DNA from: Onchocerca volvulus
Lineage: Eukaryota; Nematoda; Chromadorea; Rhabditida; Onchocercidae
Length of the DNA stretch: 64,000 bases
Reading direction: 5' to 3'
Assembly (NCBI GenBank): GCA_000499405.2
Contig: HG738137.1
Coordinates: forward strand, 6,200,001 to 6,264,000
Shown here: one piece after another, positions 25,801-40,200 of the stretch
Layout of the letters: the number at the start of each line of letters is the position of its first letter
Numbering within the stretch: position 1 is the first letter of the stretch
The notes under the pieces: generated by a model
The model's input: the letters and a program-made list of their open reading frames with translations, nothing else
What the model was told of the DNA's origin: nothing
Database searches by the model: none
Made by a program: the position numbers and the translations under genes

Positions 25801-27234
25801 GAATGCTTGATGGTTAGAGGGGCTTAGTTTTTCGAATAGATTGAGAATTGCTTGCGACAAATTATTACTTTACAGATTTCAAAAGATTTTAGATATTCAA
25901 AAATTAACTGCCATTTTGAAATTTTCTACATCAGAGAAATAAAGGTGATGGCGATAGCTTTTTTAACTCAGTTTTGATAATATTGAAAAATTATCATTCC
26001 GAGAGTGTTGATATATAGCGCTAAGTTATCATTCTGAAAATGCAAGTACACAATGCTATCGGTAACTGTGCACATTCAACGGGATACTTGATGGGACGAA
26101 TTTTTAATCGAAATATTTATAGTCTAATTTCAATAAGTTTAAGAACGATACGACTGTATTCGCAATCTCGCAGATTTCTAAAATTTAGATTGAAAACATA
26201 AAATTTCCTTCATTTAACTCTCCCCTTCTCATCCATTTCTAAGTTTTCAACTTTACGATAAGTGGAATAAGAACAAAATAATTGTCTTGAAAAAATAATT
26301 CAATAATTAACCATCCAATTCAGTTTATTCAATAGATATGCAACTAACTAGGTTCAATCTGAGGAATAAAAATACTTTCGAATCAGGTCGAGTGAGAATG
26401 GTCATTATCAGATGTTTTGAATTGAAAAAACCTGCGAGTCTAAACTGGATTAATTGTTGATCCGAAATCGGTTGCACTATGTCTCCTTATTCCCGAATAT
26501 CACACATTTTTTCACTATCTGGTTCTAGAAGAGTAGGAATGGAGGAAGAGACGAACTTTCTTTCTACAGCAATAAATATGAGTCGCATGTGGTCGAATAT
26601 GTACTTCTGGTTGTGATGGCATTGGAAGACGAAGAGGGAGGCGGGAATTGATCGGGCGGGTGTTTTCATTTAAGTGGTCGTGTCGGGGTCAAATTTCAAG
26701 CACTGCTAGTTGATGTATGAGGACTTTCGACCATCATGCATTATTTGACTCATCTCTGCTACGTACTGCCCATTCAGCCCTTCTTTTCAAGATCTGTTTT
26801 TAATTTATTCTTTGAGTTGCTTTATAGTATAGCCCGTTGTTTGTCCTTTTGGTCACATTTCGGTAATATCATCCACTCTTTGTTTTAACAGTTAATAAAT
26901 GTGACACTGATTTATATCTGTGGCAATTATTAGTGAGCATGTTGTTCATTGGAAAATTTGTTTGTCGGAATTGTCTTCCTATATTCAATAAATTTTGGCT
27001 TTGATTATACAGCGCTTACAATTAGATAAGTTCTTCCATAATATATGTATTTGGTACAATTTTCCGGAGCTTCATAAACATGATTTTGAAGCAACAAATC
27101 AAGTTATATACTCGCTGTTTTGTATGTTCGAAATTTCATCTTATTTTATTGATCAAAGTTTCAGTATCTGGGACAAGTTAAAATTCTTGAAATTTAAGAG
27201 ATAACGCGCTTAAGCTGAAAGCAACACAATCGTA
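25801..27234. other. Intergenic region upstream of the CCAR1-like gene
   Basis: About 1.4 kb. It is AT-rich except for a G-rich block around 26620-26700. No coding sequence is recognised; the open frames at 26487-26669 (minus) and 26995-27204 lack motifs. It probably holds the promoter and 5' UTR of the gene starting at 27235. Confidence 0.45.
26640..26647. promoter_or_regulatory. E2F-like site (GGCGGGAA)
   Basis: GGCGGGAA, the reverse complement of the classical TTCCCGCC E2F/DP site, lies in a local G-rich block and is followed by GGGCGGG at about 26654-26660. It is roughly 590 bp upstream of the CCAR1-like ATG. Eight bases can occur by chance, although GC-rich octamers are uncommon in this AT-rich DNA. 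Confidence 0.3.
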
Positions 27235-30200
27235 ATGTCACAGTTTGGCCCGAAGAATCCAGCTGCTTGGGCTCGACCACCTGGTAACTTTTGTTTTGTA
27301 CTTTGATTTTGTTATGATCTAACTTTTGCTGTAAAGGGATTTATAATTTGCTAGGTAGGTAATGAATGCAATGTCAACAAAACTATGCCTGACACTTTTT
27401 TTCCGCATCTAGAAATGTTATTTGCAGTGAAATTTTTGTTTCATTCTTCGTAAAATTCATTTACGTATTGATTATTTTTTGTGCAAAACAAATATATTTT
27501 GCGTGTTTATAAATAGCACTCGTCATACTTTATTACTAATTCGTAGAATTGCTTAATTTTTTTTTTTTTAAAGTATCTTATCATGATGGCAATTGAATTA
27601 TATGACATTAAAAATTTAATTTTTGAAACATTCGCTGAAATTTTAGGAAAAAATGAAGATATTTGAAACTAATTGTGAAGCATGAAATATAAATAGAAAT
27701 ATATAAATTTGTAAATATATATATAAGGGAATCTCTTTTTTTTTTTTTTTTGAAGATCTCTTTTTTTTATAGTAATAAGAAAAAAAAATAATGATCCAAC
27801 GCTATTTAGTTTTTGAAAGCAAATTTCTTGACTGTGAAATCCAGTACTGAATAGTAATGAAATTTATTACTGACTGGTTTTTTTAAAGAAAATTCGAATC
27901 TAAAGGTATGAGTTTTTAAGTTCAGAATTAATAATCGATTATCACTGCTAGTTAAATCATTTCAGGAGCAAATCAGCAACTCAACGCTGGACTATTCCAG
28001 AATCCACTAATTGGTGCACAGCCATTTGCACAGATGGGTATGATCAATGCTGCCGCTTTCTCTCAGCAAGCAGTAGGTAATATGGGCATGAATCTGGGTA
28101 TGCTTCAAACGCCATCACAAACAATTCGAATGCAAGCCCAGCAGCAGGTATTTAAAATTTTAATTTCGTTTTTATTTTATAATTACATCCAGACTTTCTT
28201 ATATCGCACTTATTGTTTTGCCATGAATAGACCATGGGATTAACTGGGGCCTAAAATTTCTGAAATTCATATATTTGGCCTTTTTATTTCTTATAAGTAA
28301 CGCGTAAACAATATTAATCTGTATTTTGAGTAGTTTTTTTATTCCATAGATCGGCCTTCGTGACATATTTTATGAATAAATTACTTACCTAAATTCTTAT
28401 ATAAGAATGCGTCCATTAGCGTCCATAATTTTGGATACATGTCTGCAGATTCGCGATATTAAAGAATTTTAATTCCTCGACAAACATCTTAAGAAAAAAT
28501 TAGGTGCTCGGCATTTTCCATTACTATATCATTTAATCAAAACGCGAATTTAAAAATTTGGGCCTTCATTTCTATGAAGTTTTCAATTCCTTCCATGACA
28601 TTAATGGAAATGTAGGTTGTAATTATACATGCGATGTATTGAGGCTTGGCAATAAATACTTCGAGAAATTTCTAAGCATGCTCAAAAGACACTAGCTAGT
28701 GTTCATCGGATAAGGTTGATTATTGAATCTACCGATAACGCTACTAATGAATAAATAAAACATTAGATGATGGTTACCAGTAGTGCTCTTTCCTGTTTTT
28801 CATTTTTCAAACTATACCGATCTTATGTATGAGTAAACCAGCTAACTTATGCAATCATATGGATGTTTGAGTAGAATGCATCATAATCTTATTAATTGCA
28901 TATTATTGCGGTAGTGCAGAATTTTCAGCAAAAAAATCGTACATTTTCGGGTGTGATTACAAAAATGCATGACAATTATGGATTTATCGATGACGATGTC
29001 TTCTTTCAAGTGAGGTATGCGTGAATATTTTTCTTCGTAATATTGAAACTTTTCATTATTTCTTATCTGTATCATTTTCATATGTACCTTGAAGTTGTTT
29101 TCGATAAAAGCAGGAAGATGGAAATGAATTACTTCTTTTCTGTTTCTAAAAAATTTATCTTAACACTGATTAAGAATTTCCGATATTACAGTCAAATTTT
29201 TAGTAATGTTCGCGGTGCCTTACCACGAACAGGTGATCGAGTTATGGTAGAAGCATCGTATAATCCGACTATGCCGTTCAAGTGGAATGCATATCAGGTC
29301 CAGTTAATTGGCGATAAAGGTGGTCCAGGTGGCGCTGGACCACCGACTCATACACCTCCGGAGCGCGGCCGTCAACCCATGTCAGGTCGTGGAATGATAC
29401 CCGGTGAACAAAGTTGGACTGGAAAAACTCTCGAAAAGCCACAGACCGTTACTCATATAAATGACTCTCGTTCACGTGATTTCCGTGCATGTAATTTTTT
29501 AAATCTGCTATCAAATATGCTAAAAGGGTTTTTGAACTTCTGCTACTTTGGATTCTTTGAGTTTGAAATTTAAATCTTCCTATCTCAAATCGTACTAAGA
29601 TATATTTACATCGTGCATCATCATTTCACATTGTTAAAACGATTTTTTTTTTAATATTCTATCGTTACAATTATGAAAGTAAAATTCTCTATTTGTAGCT
29701 CCTCGTTCTCGTTCACCGCTTGGAGCAATACGACATCGTTCTCCTCGAGGTGGTCCATGTGGTCCACCGGCACTGGTACAGGACATGAGGCGTTTGAGTC
29801 CGCCGAGACGTATTTCACCACCTCGGGTTCTTACACGGCGAACACCTCGAAGGTTTTGTTTTTTTAGTAACATTACGTAATTCGCTAAGCATACGTAAAG
29901 AAGTTTAAGAAAAGTATAATCATTCCGTCAAACTCACTGAACTTTGCATCTGAATATAATTTGAAAATTTGGTCAGGATTTTTATTAAAAGCAAGAATTT
30001 TTGCTGATTGTGAAAGACAGTAGAGCTTATTTTCTTTTGATTATCTGAATTAAATCATCGGAACTGATTAGTCGTTATTCAAGCACATATTGGCAAAAAT
30101 TCGACTGAAAACATTTTATAGTTATAAATTTTTGATTTGCGCTCAAGATTGAACTTCTGAACTCAATGATGTTTCTTTTAGAAGCCCACCTCGTGACTAC

Positions 30201-33200
30201 TCGAAAGGTCCAGTGAGTCGTACATCTCCAAAACACTTAACACCAGCACGAAAACATGAAGGGAAACGAGAACATTCAGCCAGTATTTCGGGTCGTAATC
30301 GATCTCCTTCACAAAAACATGATCCAAGTACTCACGATAGTCTGTCACCTCCCCGTCGACGTACTCGCATCATACCACGCTATCAGTGTTATATTCCGAA
30401 ACCACCAATTCTGTAGGTTTATTTTTGCAATTCTTCCACTTCTCTGCTCTAGTAATGATATATTTAATGAAATCTCAAATTTTAGTTTTGTAGTTTGATC
30501 TTTAAGATTTTTTTTTTTTTTTTTTCTGAGCTATCATACAGAGAATGTGTTTAATAATGAAGAAATGGAACGAGGCAAACTGTGATGCAGCTGCGTAAAC
30601 GTTATCCATCTCTCTACATTCCATCAGATTTTACCGATGTTAGCATTGAATGGCCGAAAACAACACCTATAGAAAATCCGATATCAATTTCCACGACACC
30701 CATCACTTACCATATTTTGCATAAAGATATCGATTCTCCAAACGAAAACTCGCAAGCTTTGAATCCGTCAGATGCAGATTACCGATTTTCTGTTAAGGTT
30801 AAATTTTCTTTAACTTAAATTATTATCCAATGTTATTATATCTAATATCTTTCAGAAAGCTCAATTTCACAATTCCCTTCATCATCTTAAACGAGTACTT
30901 ATTTATTTTTGTTTTTGCATTGCTTTTCAATTTATTGCTTCTTCATGAAAACTTTTGAATACTTTTAATTCAAGAAAATAATGCCATGGTATCATATTTT
31001 AACTTTTTTCAGGTTGTCCTAATGAGTCATCAGGGTTTGTCGGTAGTGCATCAGAAAGCATTTGGTTTACTAGTTGACGGTTCACTTGATGAAAACATTG
31101 ATTCGGCTTCACTGAAACGTTGCATCAACTTTCTTGTTGGTTAGCATTTCGATTAATGACACAAATAAATTTCTTAGATGAATCAAGTTATTAGTATTAG
31201 CTGAAATAATAAATATAGATTAGCCAGATTTATTGATATATTTCAAGTCATTGTCTTCATATTTAGAGTTATTTATAAACAAAACAATGAAGCTAAAAAA
31301 TTAGCTTCAGTGTTTGGTGCTTTCATCTTTTATGTTGATTTTATGCTGCTGTGCAAACATTCTGCCATATTTAATGATTTCTTCTTCTAGAGGAACATTT
31401 CAGAGTTCAGAGAGTGTACAATTTGCATATTTCCAGTTAGATCAAGAAGCTAATTATCATAAAAGTCCAATTGCAGGTACACGTAACAAAGAAATGATGG
31501 CAATCGGTGGTGCTTGGTCACCGTCACTTGACGGTGAAAATCCCGAATCAGATCCCCAAGTTTTTATTCGTACTGCAATTCGGACTGTTCGAGCTTTAAT
31601 TGGAGTGGATCTTTCTAGTTGTCCTAGATGGTATGTTAGAGAAAATTTTGTGCGTACCATTGTGACTTGCTTTTCAGTCCTGACGAATTGTGATGGAAAA
31701 ATTTTATGTGCTAGATTCATTCGATATTATAGAAATTCACTAGACGAACTTGGGAAGGTGATGAGCTTCTTTTAATTTTCTTTTTTTTTTTTTTTTTTTT
31801 TTTTCTGAAATTCAAATAAGTCATAATAAGCACTGGAATAAGGAGCACATCGCGGAAGATCAGAATAACGACTTAAGTAAATGCACAATTTTGAGGGGTA
31901 AGATTCTATATTTACCATACATAAAGCTACGGAATGCGATGTCTTCGGGTAATAACGAAGGCACCCGAGAACCTCCTACTCCATTGTTCTATTTTACTAA
32001 GTAACTTTGAAATCTAACTCGTATAAAAGCTGTTTCTTAGAATATCATCATGCTTCTCTGCGACAATGATGCAACGGCTGTATGGGAGAAGTGGCTGCTG
32101 AAAACATATTTTCACTTGCATGACCTAAGTTTCAGTAGTTTACATTATACAGCTTTAATCTTTTACGAGGATAAGCTGTGTTTGTGAAATTCTATAAAAC
32201 TTTAAATTTAATTAGGATGTAATTTTGCATTATCAATCTTGTAAGGTAGATCTAGTATATAATTCCAACTTTTTTTTTTGGAGGAATGGGAAAAGACGAA
32301 GGCATCATTATAGTGATAAGATGAAACAAAGTTTTGAGAAAAGCACTGTAAACCCTCAGGTACAAAATGGCAGAGATTCGTTACTATCGTGCTGAGAAAG
32401 ATCGAATGGATACATGCTGCCTGTTTCTGCCGGACACCAGTGGTTTGATGCCTACCGAAGATTGCTATCAACAGTTGCTGGCTACTCTAAAGGATCAGCT
32501 TGGGAACAAACTTGCTGCTGTAGATGCTCAAAAACTCGTTCTACCATCCACTGTAGCTGCTACTGCTACAGATTCTGGAGAAGCTGGGGAGGGAATTGCG
32601 ACCACAGCCGAGTCGGTGGCTCCAACTGGTGATACTCAACAGCAACTGCAGCAGGAACAACAGCAAATTGATGCCGACAAGGAGCAGGTGAAAACACCTA
32701 ATAAAAAAGAAAAGAAAGAACAAAACACCGTTCACTTTGAATTTTTATTTCTATCAGTATTAATAATTATTTAAGGGTTTTTGTGTGTGTGTTTTGCTTG
32801 ATTTTCTATTTCCGTTTTACTTTAAATTTTTGTTCAGTTTGATTCGTTTCACTTTCTAGTTGTGCACTATTTTCCAGCAAACTATTGGAACTAAACAATT
32901 ATATTTTATTCAGAAATTCTTAAAAAGCACATTCAGTTTATTCAGCAAATGTCTTTATATATTCTTGCCTCAATATATCGCCTTTATTAATTCATATTTA
33001 ACCAGTTAAAATTTTAAAAAACTAGCATTTATTTTAGGTTTTCGCATGCTTTGCATTCATTTTTTAATGAGAGATAAAAAAGGTGTTAAGTTGATAACTG
33101 TTTATATTTTTGATAAATATAAAATTTTTGGACTGATGCACTGCAACACGTTATTTCCAATTAAATTAATGAGATTTCTAGGAAGTTACATTTCCTTGGT

Positions 33201-36200
33201 AGCAATTTTTGATAAGTTTATCGGGCGAAATATTTGCATACATTTTTTTCTTGGGATATCATAGCGCTATCACATTTATCGATTTGGTCATTTTAGGTGC
33301 AGGAAGTAGAAGAAGACGATGAAGATTTGAATCCAACTCACTGGTCTAAATTGGATATCAGGACAATGAAGGTTAGTGACCGCCTTTTTATTTTCAATCC
33401 ATCTCAAGGCATCCATAAGAAATTCCATTAAACATCCTAAATGAGAATCTCCCAATAGTTAGTGGTAAATTTTGACTGAATATATTTATTATACTTCTTG
33501 CTTATACATTATTTTTTTTTTTTCCTGAAATGATTTGATTTCATTTTCCATACCTGTTTATTTTCTTCCATCTGCTTTTGCAATTTTAATGCTGTTCTTT
33601 CTTGTAATACATTCTGTACATAAAAAGAGATGTGTTATTAACATACCTTCATATAAAATTATTGAGTTAGTGGCTTATTATTGCAAAAAATTGAATTAAA
33701 GTACAAAATTATTTTCAGAATTCTTTTAGGGGAAACACTGTAGAGCCTTACATAACTGAATTTGCAGCTAATCGGTTTTTTAGGTTGCTGAACTGCGACA
33801 AGAATTGATGGCTCGCGATTTGGAAACAAAAGGAGTGAAATCAGTCTTATGCAGTCGACTTCAAGAGGCGCTTGACCAAGAGAAAGCAAAAGACGACGAC
33901 AAAAGAGATAAGGTATTTGTTATAGACAGTAGGGTTTGATTGGCGGTTATTGAAATCAATCCAGAATTGTCGGTGAGACGGCATTCTAGCTCTCATTTTT
34001 GAAAATGATTGTAAAGAGTTATTCGTTGTCTTTTCATTCTAGGTTGAAGCTGTTAAACCAAAAGAAGAAAGGATAGAGGAGAAAGAACTGACGGATGAGG
34101 ACAAGAAAGCTGTCGAAAAATTTGTTTGTTTTGAAGTTTTTTAAATTATTAGAAAAATATTTATTAATTGGTTATTTTATTAGCGCATCCTTATTTATAA
34201 GCTTGTAGTTCCTTTGACCAAGAACTTTTTGTTCTATATTTATTAAGCTAAGCGATAACATGGGTTAAGTTTTTTTCTTTTTTTTTTTTTAGATGTTTGG
34301 GGCCATTGTTTACTTTATTAATTTGAAAATAATGGAGGATATTGTAGTTCTTTAAAAAATAGAAAAAAATTGTTGGGATAGTAGGTCCTTTATGCATCAA
34401 TAACTAAAACTGTTATTTCATGTTTATTTCCTGATGTGAATTTCATTTATTTCCAGGAAAAGGAAAAAAAGGAGAAAAAAGCGTCATTAGAACGTCATTT
34501 CACTATTCCAAGAGAATTAGGAATACTGGTTTATCCGAATCGTGTGGCTAAAGGTGGGAAGTTTGACTGCAAAATAGTTTCTCTTCATACAATGTTGGAT
34601 TATCGCGCTGAAGATAATAAAGAACATTCTTTTGAGGTGAATTCCACTATTATGCTCTTAGTTTGAATATTTAACGTAGTCTTAATTTATGTTTTAATCG
34701 TACTATAACTGTCTGTCTAAAATCAAAGTAAGTTTAATCCATTTTTATCATATATTGTAAAATTTGTTTAAATCCGAATATAGTGAAATTTATATATTTC
34801 AGCCAAATCGGGAAAATTTGAAGTATTCTTTTCTGTTTTTGGCATTCCAATAATAGATCAATTAAACAGAACATTTCAATTAAAGGAGCGTTGCTTCATA
34901 AGTTAATTTCTAGAAGTTTGTATGTGGATCATGTTCGGCATAAATTTATATTGTTGTCAGTAGACATATTTTTGTTCTTATTTTACAGGTACAAAGTTTG
35001 AATCTTGAATACAGATTCTCGAAAGTATTGAAAAGTGAATTTTTTTTAGCTCGCAGTTATGGCGGAATGTATCGGTGAAATGTTGGATCGTTCACAGGCG
35101 TTCGTTGCTTACAAAACATTGAGCTGTGCCATAGATAAAGAGTCAGAGAAGAAGCGTCGTGAAGAGGCAAAGCTTGCTGAAATTGTAGGGACGGAAGGTA
35201 TTATTTTAGCTTATTAAAATTGGAATTAGTTTAAGTTTAAAATCTCAAATGTTTTGGTCAAAAATTGAAAGTGAGATTAAGATTTGTAAAATTGGACTTA
35301 TAAAACAGTTCTTATCTCCAGAAACAACAGAAAGTACTAAAGGCGATAAAATTGAAAAGTCCGAGGAAGAGAAGAAGAAAGAAGACGAAAAAAAAGAGGA
35401 AGAACAAAGGAAATTTCTTTCTGAGGCACGGAAGCCAATTATTATAGATCGAGCAGTTTTTCAGGCTTTTGCTTACTTCGATCAAAATCTTTGCGGGTAT
35501 GTTTTAGGAATAGTATAATTTCAGAAATAATATTACAAAACAAGTAAATATTTTCGATTCTTTGTATACATTTAATGATACTGTATGTTTGAGGCGTTTG
35601 TTGGTTGTAGATTCGATCCACATTTCAAGCTAACAATATAATAAAGGAATTTTTGATTGCTTATTTATCTTTATGATTTATCGATTTTTCAGATATATTT
35701 TGGAAAAAGATTTCGAAGAAATATTGTATTCCATAGGTTTGAATATCTCTCGAGCTCAAGTGCAGAAGCTGCTAAAAAGATATTTGTCACGCGATCGGAT
35801 AAGTTATCGTTATCTTACTGATAGCTGGGCAAACAAAGATGGCACAGTAACATATAGACCCGGTATAATATCGGATCCACCTACTACTGAACAGCTGGCG
35901 AAAGGTAGTTGTTTGCAACTTTTCCATATTTTCGTTTTTTCTTTTTTTTGTATTCATATTTAAACTCTTTTATTCACCGTATTTGTTCGCCTTTCCACTT
36001 TTATTTTTCAAATTTTTTTCAACTGTCTTATATTTTATAATGTATTTTATTGTTCAAGGTAATGTATCAAAGGAATCGATCGACACTAATAAAAAGGCAA
36101 CAAGTGAAACACCAGATATTAATACAACAGGATCTGTAATGTATTTGGGTTCTTTTATGAATATACCACAGATTTTAGAGCAGGTTTCAAGAATGGAAAC

Positions 36201-37222
36201 TGACTGTAATGCTGCTTTGCAAAAGGTCGACGTCTTAGAAGCACAACTAAGTAATTTTTAAAATTTCTTTACATATCACGACAGTTTTTGGTTGGTTAGT
36301 TATCGTGTAATAATGATTATTCGCAATCATAGAATATCGTTGTTAGAAGGAATTTTTTTGTTCTGCAGAAGATGGTGCGAAGCATGTTCAAGTATTAGAG
36401 AAAAAGAAAAAGAGATTGGAAGAAGATGTTGAAAAATACCGAAAACGGTTGCATGATGCAGAAAAATGTTTAAAGGTTAGCTATTGCTTTTTTACTTTTG
36501 TACTTGAGATGATCATTTAAACTACGAAATTCGATAGATAATTAACGTCGATTCTAAACTGATTCATCAGATTGCAGAATTCGGTAGATGATACTGTACA
36601 AATGAAAAGTGCCATCCAAGAATTCCGTCGAATCGGCGAGCGAATGATCGGCATGGCTGAAAAGCTGATGCCAAATCCGAAAGAAGACGAGAAGACGTCT
36701 GAAAAAGATGAGAAAGATATGAAAAAGGAAAAAAAGGATGATAAGGATGAAAAAAAAATACCAAAAAAGGTTTTTTTTTTTATAGGCCTTTTAGTAAATA
36801 TTTTTAGATATCAGCGTTCTGCTAACCTGTTGAAATACTTATTATAAAACGCTTTCTCCCAATCTGAAATTAAAACACTTTTTATAGGACGAAGAATGAA
36901 AAAATTTTAGAAATTGTTTTTGATGCTTTACAAAATTTCAGGAAATTTGTAAAGAAAATGTAGATTTCAGAAGGACTCACTTCCTACGAAAGTAAACGGT
37001 GAGGCCGAGGAAAAAAAGGAATTGCAGTTGGTAGATGAGGTTGGTGGTAATGATGTTGGGGATGAGCCTATGGAATCAGATGTTATTGTTTTGTCGGAAG
37101 AAGTTACAGGTGACGAAGAAAAGGATGTTAAAAAGGAAACTTTGTCATTGCAGAACATGGATTCTGCAACCGGAACTGTGGTAACTGATGCTTATATTAC
37201 TCTGTTTTCACAGAAAGAATAA
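27235..37222 (+). CDS. lst-3: CCAR1/LST-3 family cell-cycle and apoptosis regulator
   Basis: 21 exons: 27235-27283, 27966-28147, 28920-29014, 29204-29490, 29699-29852, 30182-30412, 30563-30797, 31013-31139, 31477-31630, 32360-32687, 33297-33371, 33784-33912, 34043-34123, 34457-34636, 35050-35197, 35322-35496, 35693-35904, 36059-36250, 36369-36475, 36578-36769, 36971-37222. They sum to 3585 nt (1194 residues plus TAA; human CCAR1 is about 1150). Order: Gln-rich N-terminus; S1-like domain (about 83-135: VITKMHDNYGFIDDDVFFQ, NPTMPFKWNA); Arg/Ser/Pro-rich region (190-325); LAIKA-like segment with RKRYPSLYIPSDF; DBC1/CARP1 inactive-nudix-like domain with MMAIGGAWSPSLDGENP and WYKMAEIRYYR; SAP domain near 620-680 (THWSKLD, TMKVAELRQELMARDL); GKFDCKIVSLHTMLDYR and EDNKEHSFE; EF-hand-like region (FDQNLCGYILEKDFEEILYS, written as two exons); coiled coil; Lys/Glu-rich tail. 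Known roles are transcriptional coactivation, splicing and LIN-12/Notch output (worm). The exon 7 start is uncertain (30563 or 30575). Confidence 0.95.
28393..28408. repeat. Perfect 16-bp palindrome in an intron
   Basis: ATTCTTAT/ATAAGAAT is a perfect palindrome inside intron 2 of the CCAR1-like gene, followed by a short tandem GCGTCCAT(T/A) duplication. No function is inferred. Confidence 0.8.
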
Positions 37223-37232
37223 ATAGAATAAA
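37218..37232 (+). terminator. Polyadenylation signals overlapping the CCAR1-like stop codon
   Basis: AATAAA occurs at 37218-37223, containing the TAA stop at 37220-37222, and again at 37227-37232. If either is used the 3' UTR would be only some tens of bases long. A further AATAAA lies far downstream near 38115. Confidence 0.5.
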
Positions 37233-40200
37233 AAAGGATTCAATTACTAACAAGTTGTTTGTTTTAGAAGTTATTAATTTTTCAGTGTTTTGAAATTTGA
37301 AATACCGATCTGAAGATAAGCATAGGAATTGTCGCCCATTAATCAGTTCTGTTTGTTTCAAAAATTGATAATTTAATGATCAGATATCATTGTCACTTGT
37401 GTTTTAATATACTATAGTTGCTAGTGTCGGTTTTATTTGTATTTTTTCATTTATATTATTTCAATTTCCACTTTTCAGTAATCCCATTGCTTCGGAATTT
37501 ATTCCCTTATTAATACTTCTTTTTTTTTTTTACTTTTTTTCTCACAGTATTTTTGTTTTTCTCTTTTCTACTCCATACTTTTCCATTTCAGATTTTTAAA
37601 ATAGGATGATAATAATACCACATAAATGGAAGAATTTAAGGAGTTATTAGCGAAAAAGTTTCATATTTTCTGATGAGGAGGGTTTTCTCAACCATTTAAA
37701 TCAAATGCCAAATCTGTATGAAAGTTTTTTTTCTTCATAATAATAGATCAGTCAGTTTTTCTTTTTTTTTTTTTTTTTTTATGTCATTTGTCCCAAACAC
37801 TTCAATCTACTTTTCATATTTTCATTTCTGTTGTTGGGAGTGTTGTTATATGTTTAATCTAATATATCGCAATAGTGGCATAGCAGATTATTTCATCATG
37901 TTTTAGTCGTGTTAATAATTTTTTTAATAAGTTGCTATTGTACGCACATTTGATTACTGTTCAGGATTGGATGTGAACTACAGAAAGGAGCACAATTTTA
38001 CAGAATATGTTCATTTCATCTAGAGCGATCGCATATCCAATTGACCAAGGCAGCATCTAAGACGGAATGTCCTAATAATGAATTGCGCATAAAGCATGAA
38101 GTTTTCTAGTATTGAATAAAGATTGAGATTTATAATAGTTCGAATATAAACAGTTTTCCTTTTGTTATTAATCCACATTTTATATTGCTTCGTAATTTTT
38201 CAGACTAATCTACCTTCCCTTATTAATACGAGTTATGTCCATCTTGAGACATCTGAACAAATATATTAATTCGATTTCTTGCGTATGAGTCTGATTTTTT
38301 TGAGAATACCTCTTCCATTTTTTCTCAAGCACAATTGGAACTGAACTATTTTCGGGACAGTTTGCAGTCGAGGTAGTCTTAATGAATATGATAATTTCAT
38401 CGTACTCATCAGGATAATTTTGGGATTAAAGTCGTTAGACAATCGAATTAGTTCCTATCGGGTAGTTATTAAGGATTAAATGAAGGAATACAGATTTCAT
38501 TTTGCAGTTGATAAAAAAAGAGTTATTATGAACCGTCTATGTGGAATTTCTTGTTGGCATTTATTGCAACGTATCCCAACTTTTCCGATCTGACTGTAGT
38601 TTTTGTTGAGAATACAATTGTGATTTTATTACTGTCGAGATAGTACCACCGGAACTAAAAGTGTCCGCTACTATGATTAATGGAAGACACAGATTAAAAG
38701 TAATTAAAAGACGATCAGATAAGAAAGTAACTTTAACTTTTGGCGTTATCTGAACTAATTTCACTTTTCGTATCCTTTAAGGGATCTGTCAAAAATGATA
38801 GAAAATTCCAGCATCTAAATGACGACGCTATAATGGATAATTGAATAAATGAAGGGAAAAATGAATACCTTAGTAAGTAGGAAGTCGTGTAGGATCAAGC
38901 TGTTTATCAACATAATATAGCCTAGGAATTTCACTTCAGCAACGAACATTTTTACAATAAGGAGATTTCAGAAAGAAAAGCTTTGAACGTCTGATATTGT
39001 ATTTATTGTAATGGTTTTCGTGATCGAAATCAAGAAAAAGTATGTGCATGTTTGGAGATTGAGAAGAGTGAAAAGGAGAGTAAACAAAGATGAAAAAAAT
39101 CTTTCGAGACGACATGAGCAACAGTCAAACATTGAGAAACATAATGTAGACTAATTACTGACATGAAATCTTTCGAGATTATCATTTGAAGTTTAATATT
39201 TCTTCCATTCACCCAAACAGTGATTATGGAAATCGACATAAGTCAGATGAAAATTTTCGTGAGAACGTCGTACTTTACGTTGAATGGAGTGCGAAACAAT
39301 CGAGATCCGTTACGACTTTATTAATTTTCGCTGTAATATCATTTTCGGATCAGTGCCGCATTAGTCATAGCGGAATTTTGCTACTGCTTCTGCTACATTG
39401 ATGCAACATGCGAAAAAGGATGATGATATATTGAACAGTTTGTGTGAACTGAACAGCGGTTGGGTTTATTGTGATCGCCACCCAAGCAAAAGAAAGTTAT
39501 CGCAAGATTAGAAATTGAACTAGTTGGCGGTGATATCGATTCGAAATCTTGTTGTTATTCTTGATCAAGCTAGATCGGCCGGTCGTGATGCTAATGAATT
39601 GTTATTCCATTTTTTGTCTCGGAAACTTTATATGAGAAAAAATCTGGCTGAAAACGGTACGAAATGAGAGATATTTCAGCTTAAATGTGCCACTGATTGC
39701 TATTTTTTGAAGTAGAGCAAGCAAGAAGAACTTTGTTTTCATGTTTTTAAATAGAACACTTGAAAAAATCAGCACAGTATTAGCTTAACCCTTGGATTAT
39801 GGATGGAAAGATGATAATTAATCTGCTTGATATTACTGAATGAACAATGGCCAAAATTCACAGAGATAAATTGGGAACGAATGTCAGAAGTAAGGATTTT
39901 TGGATTGAATGGAGCTGGAATTTCAGTGGAAAAGACTATCAATTCATGATGCGTCACCAGGGGAATTAAATTTGAGATTAGGAAAATAATTCTCACTGAC
40001 AGTAATTCTAGCTATGAACTGACGATATTGACAATTTCAACCAGATTTCCGAAACAGTAATGATTCCGGACCAAGATGCATGATATTAACGGAATTTTTT
40101 ATTTGTCTAAGGCTTGCATAAGTACTTTGGAGCAGCTAAAGAATAAAAATCTGAAGCGATGCGAAAATAAGACTCAAACATCAATTGTCATTGACAAGAA

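Noticed and set aside
29043..29573. 176-codon open frame taken as a single exon
   Set aside because: Only 29204-29490 aligns with the CCAR1 S1-like/RS region; the ends are intron sequence that happens to be open. The acceptor at 29203 was preferred over that at 29191 because it preserves the family spacing FFQ-V-S-x-V-(R/K)-G.
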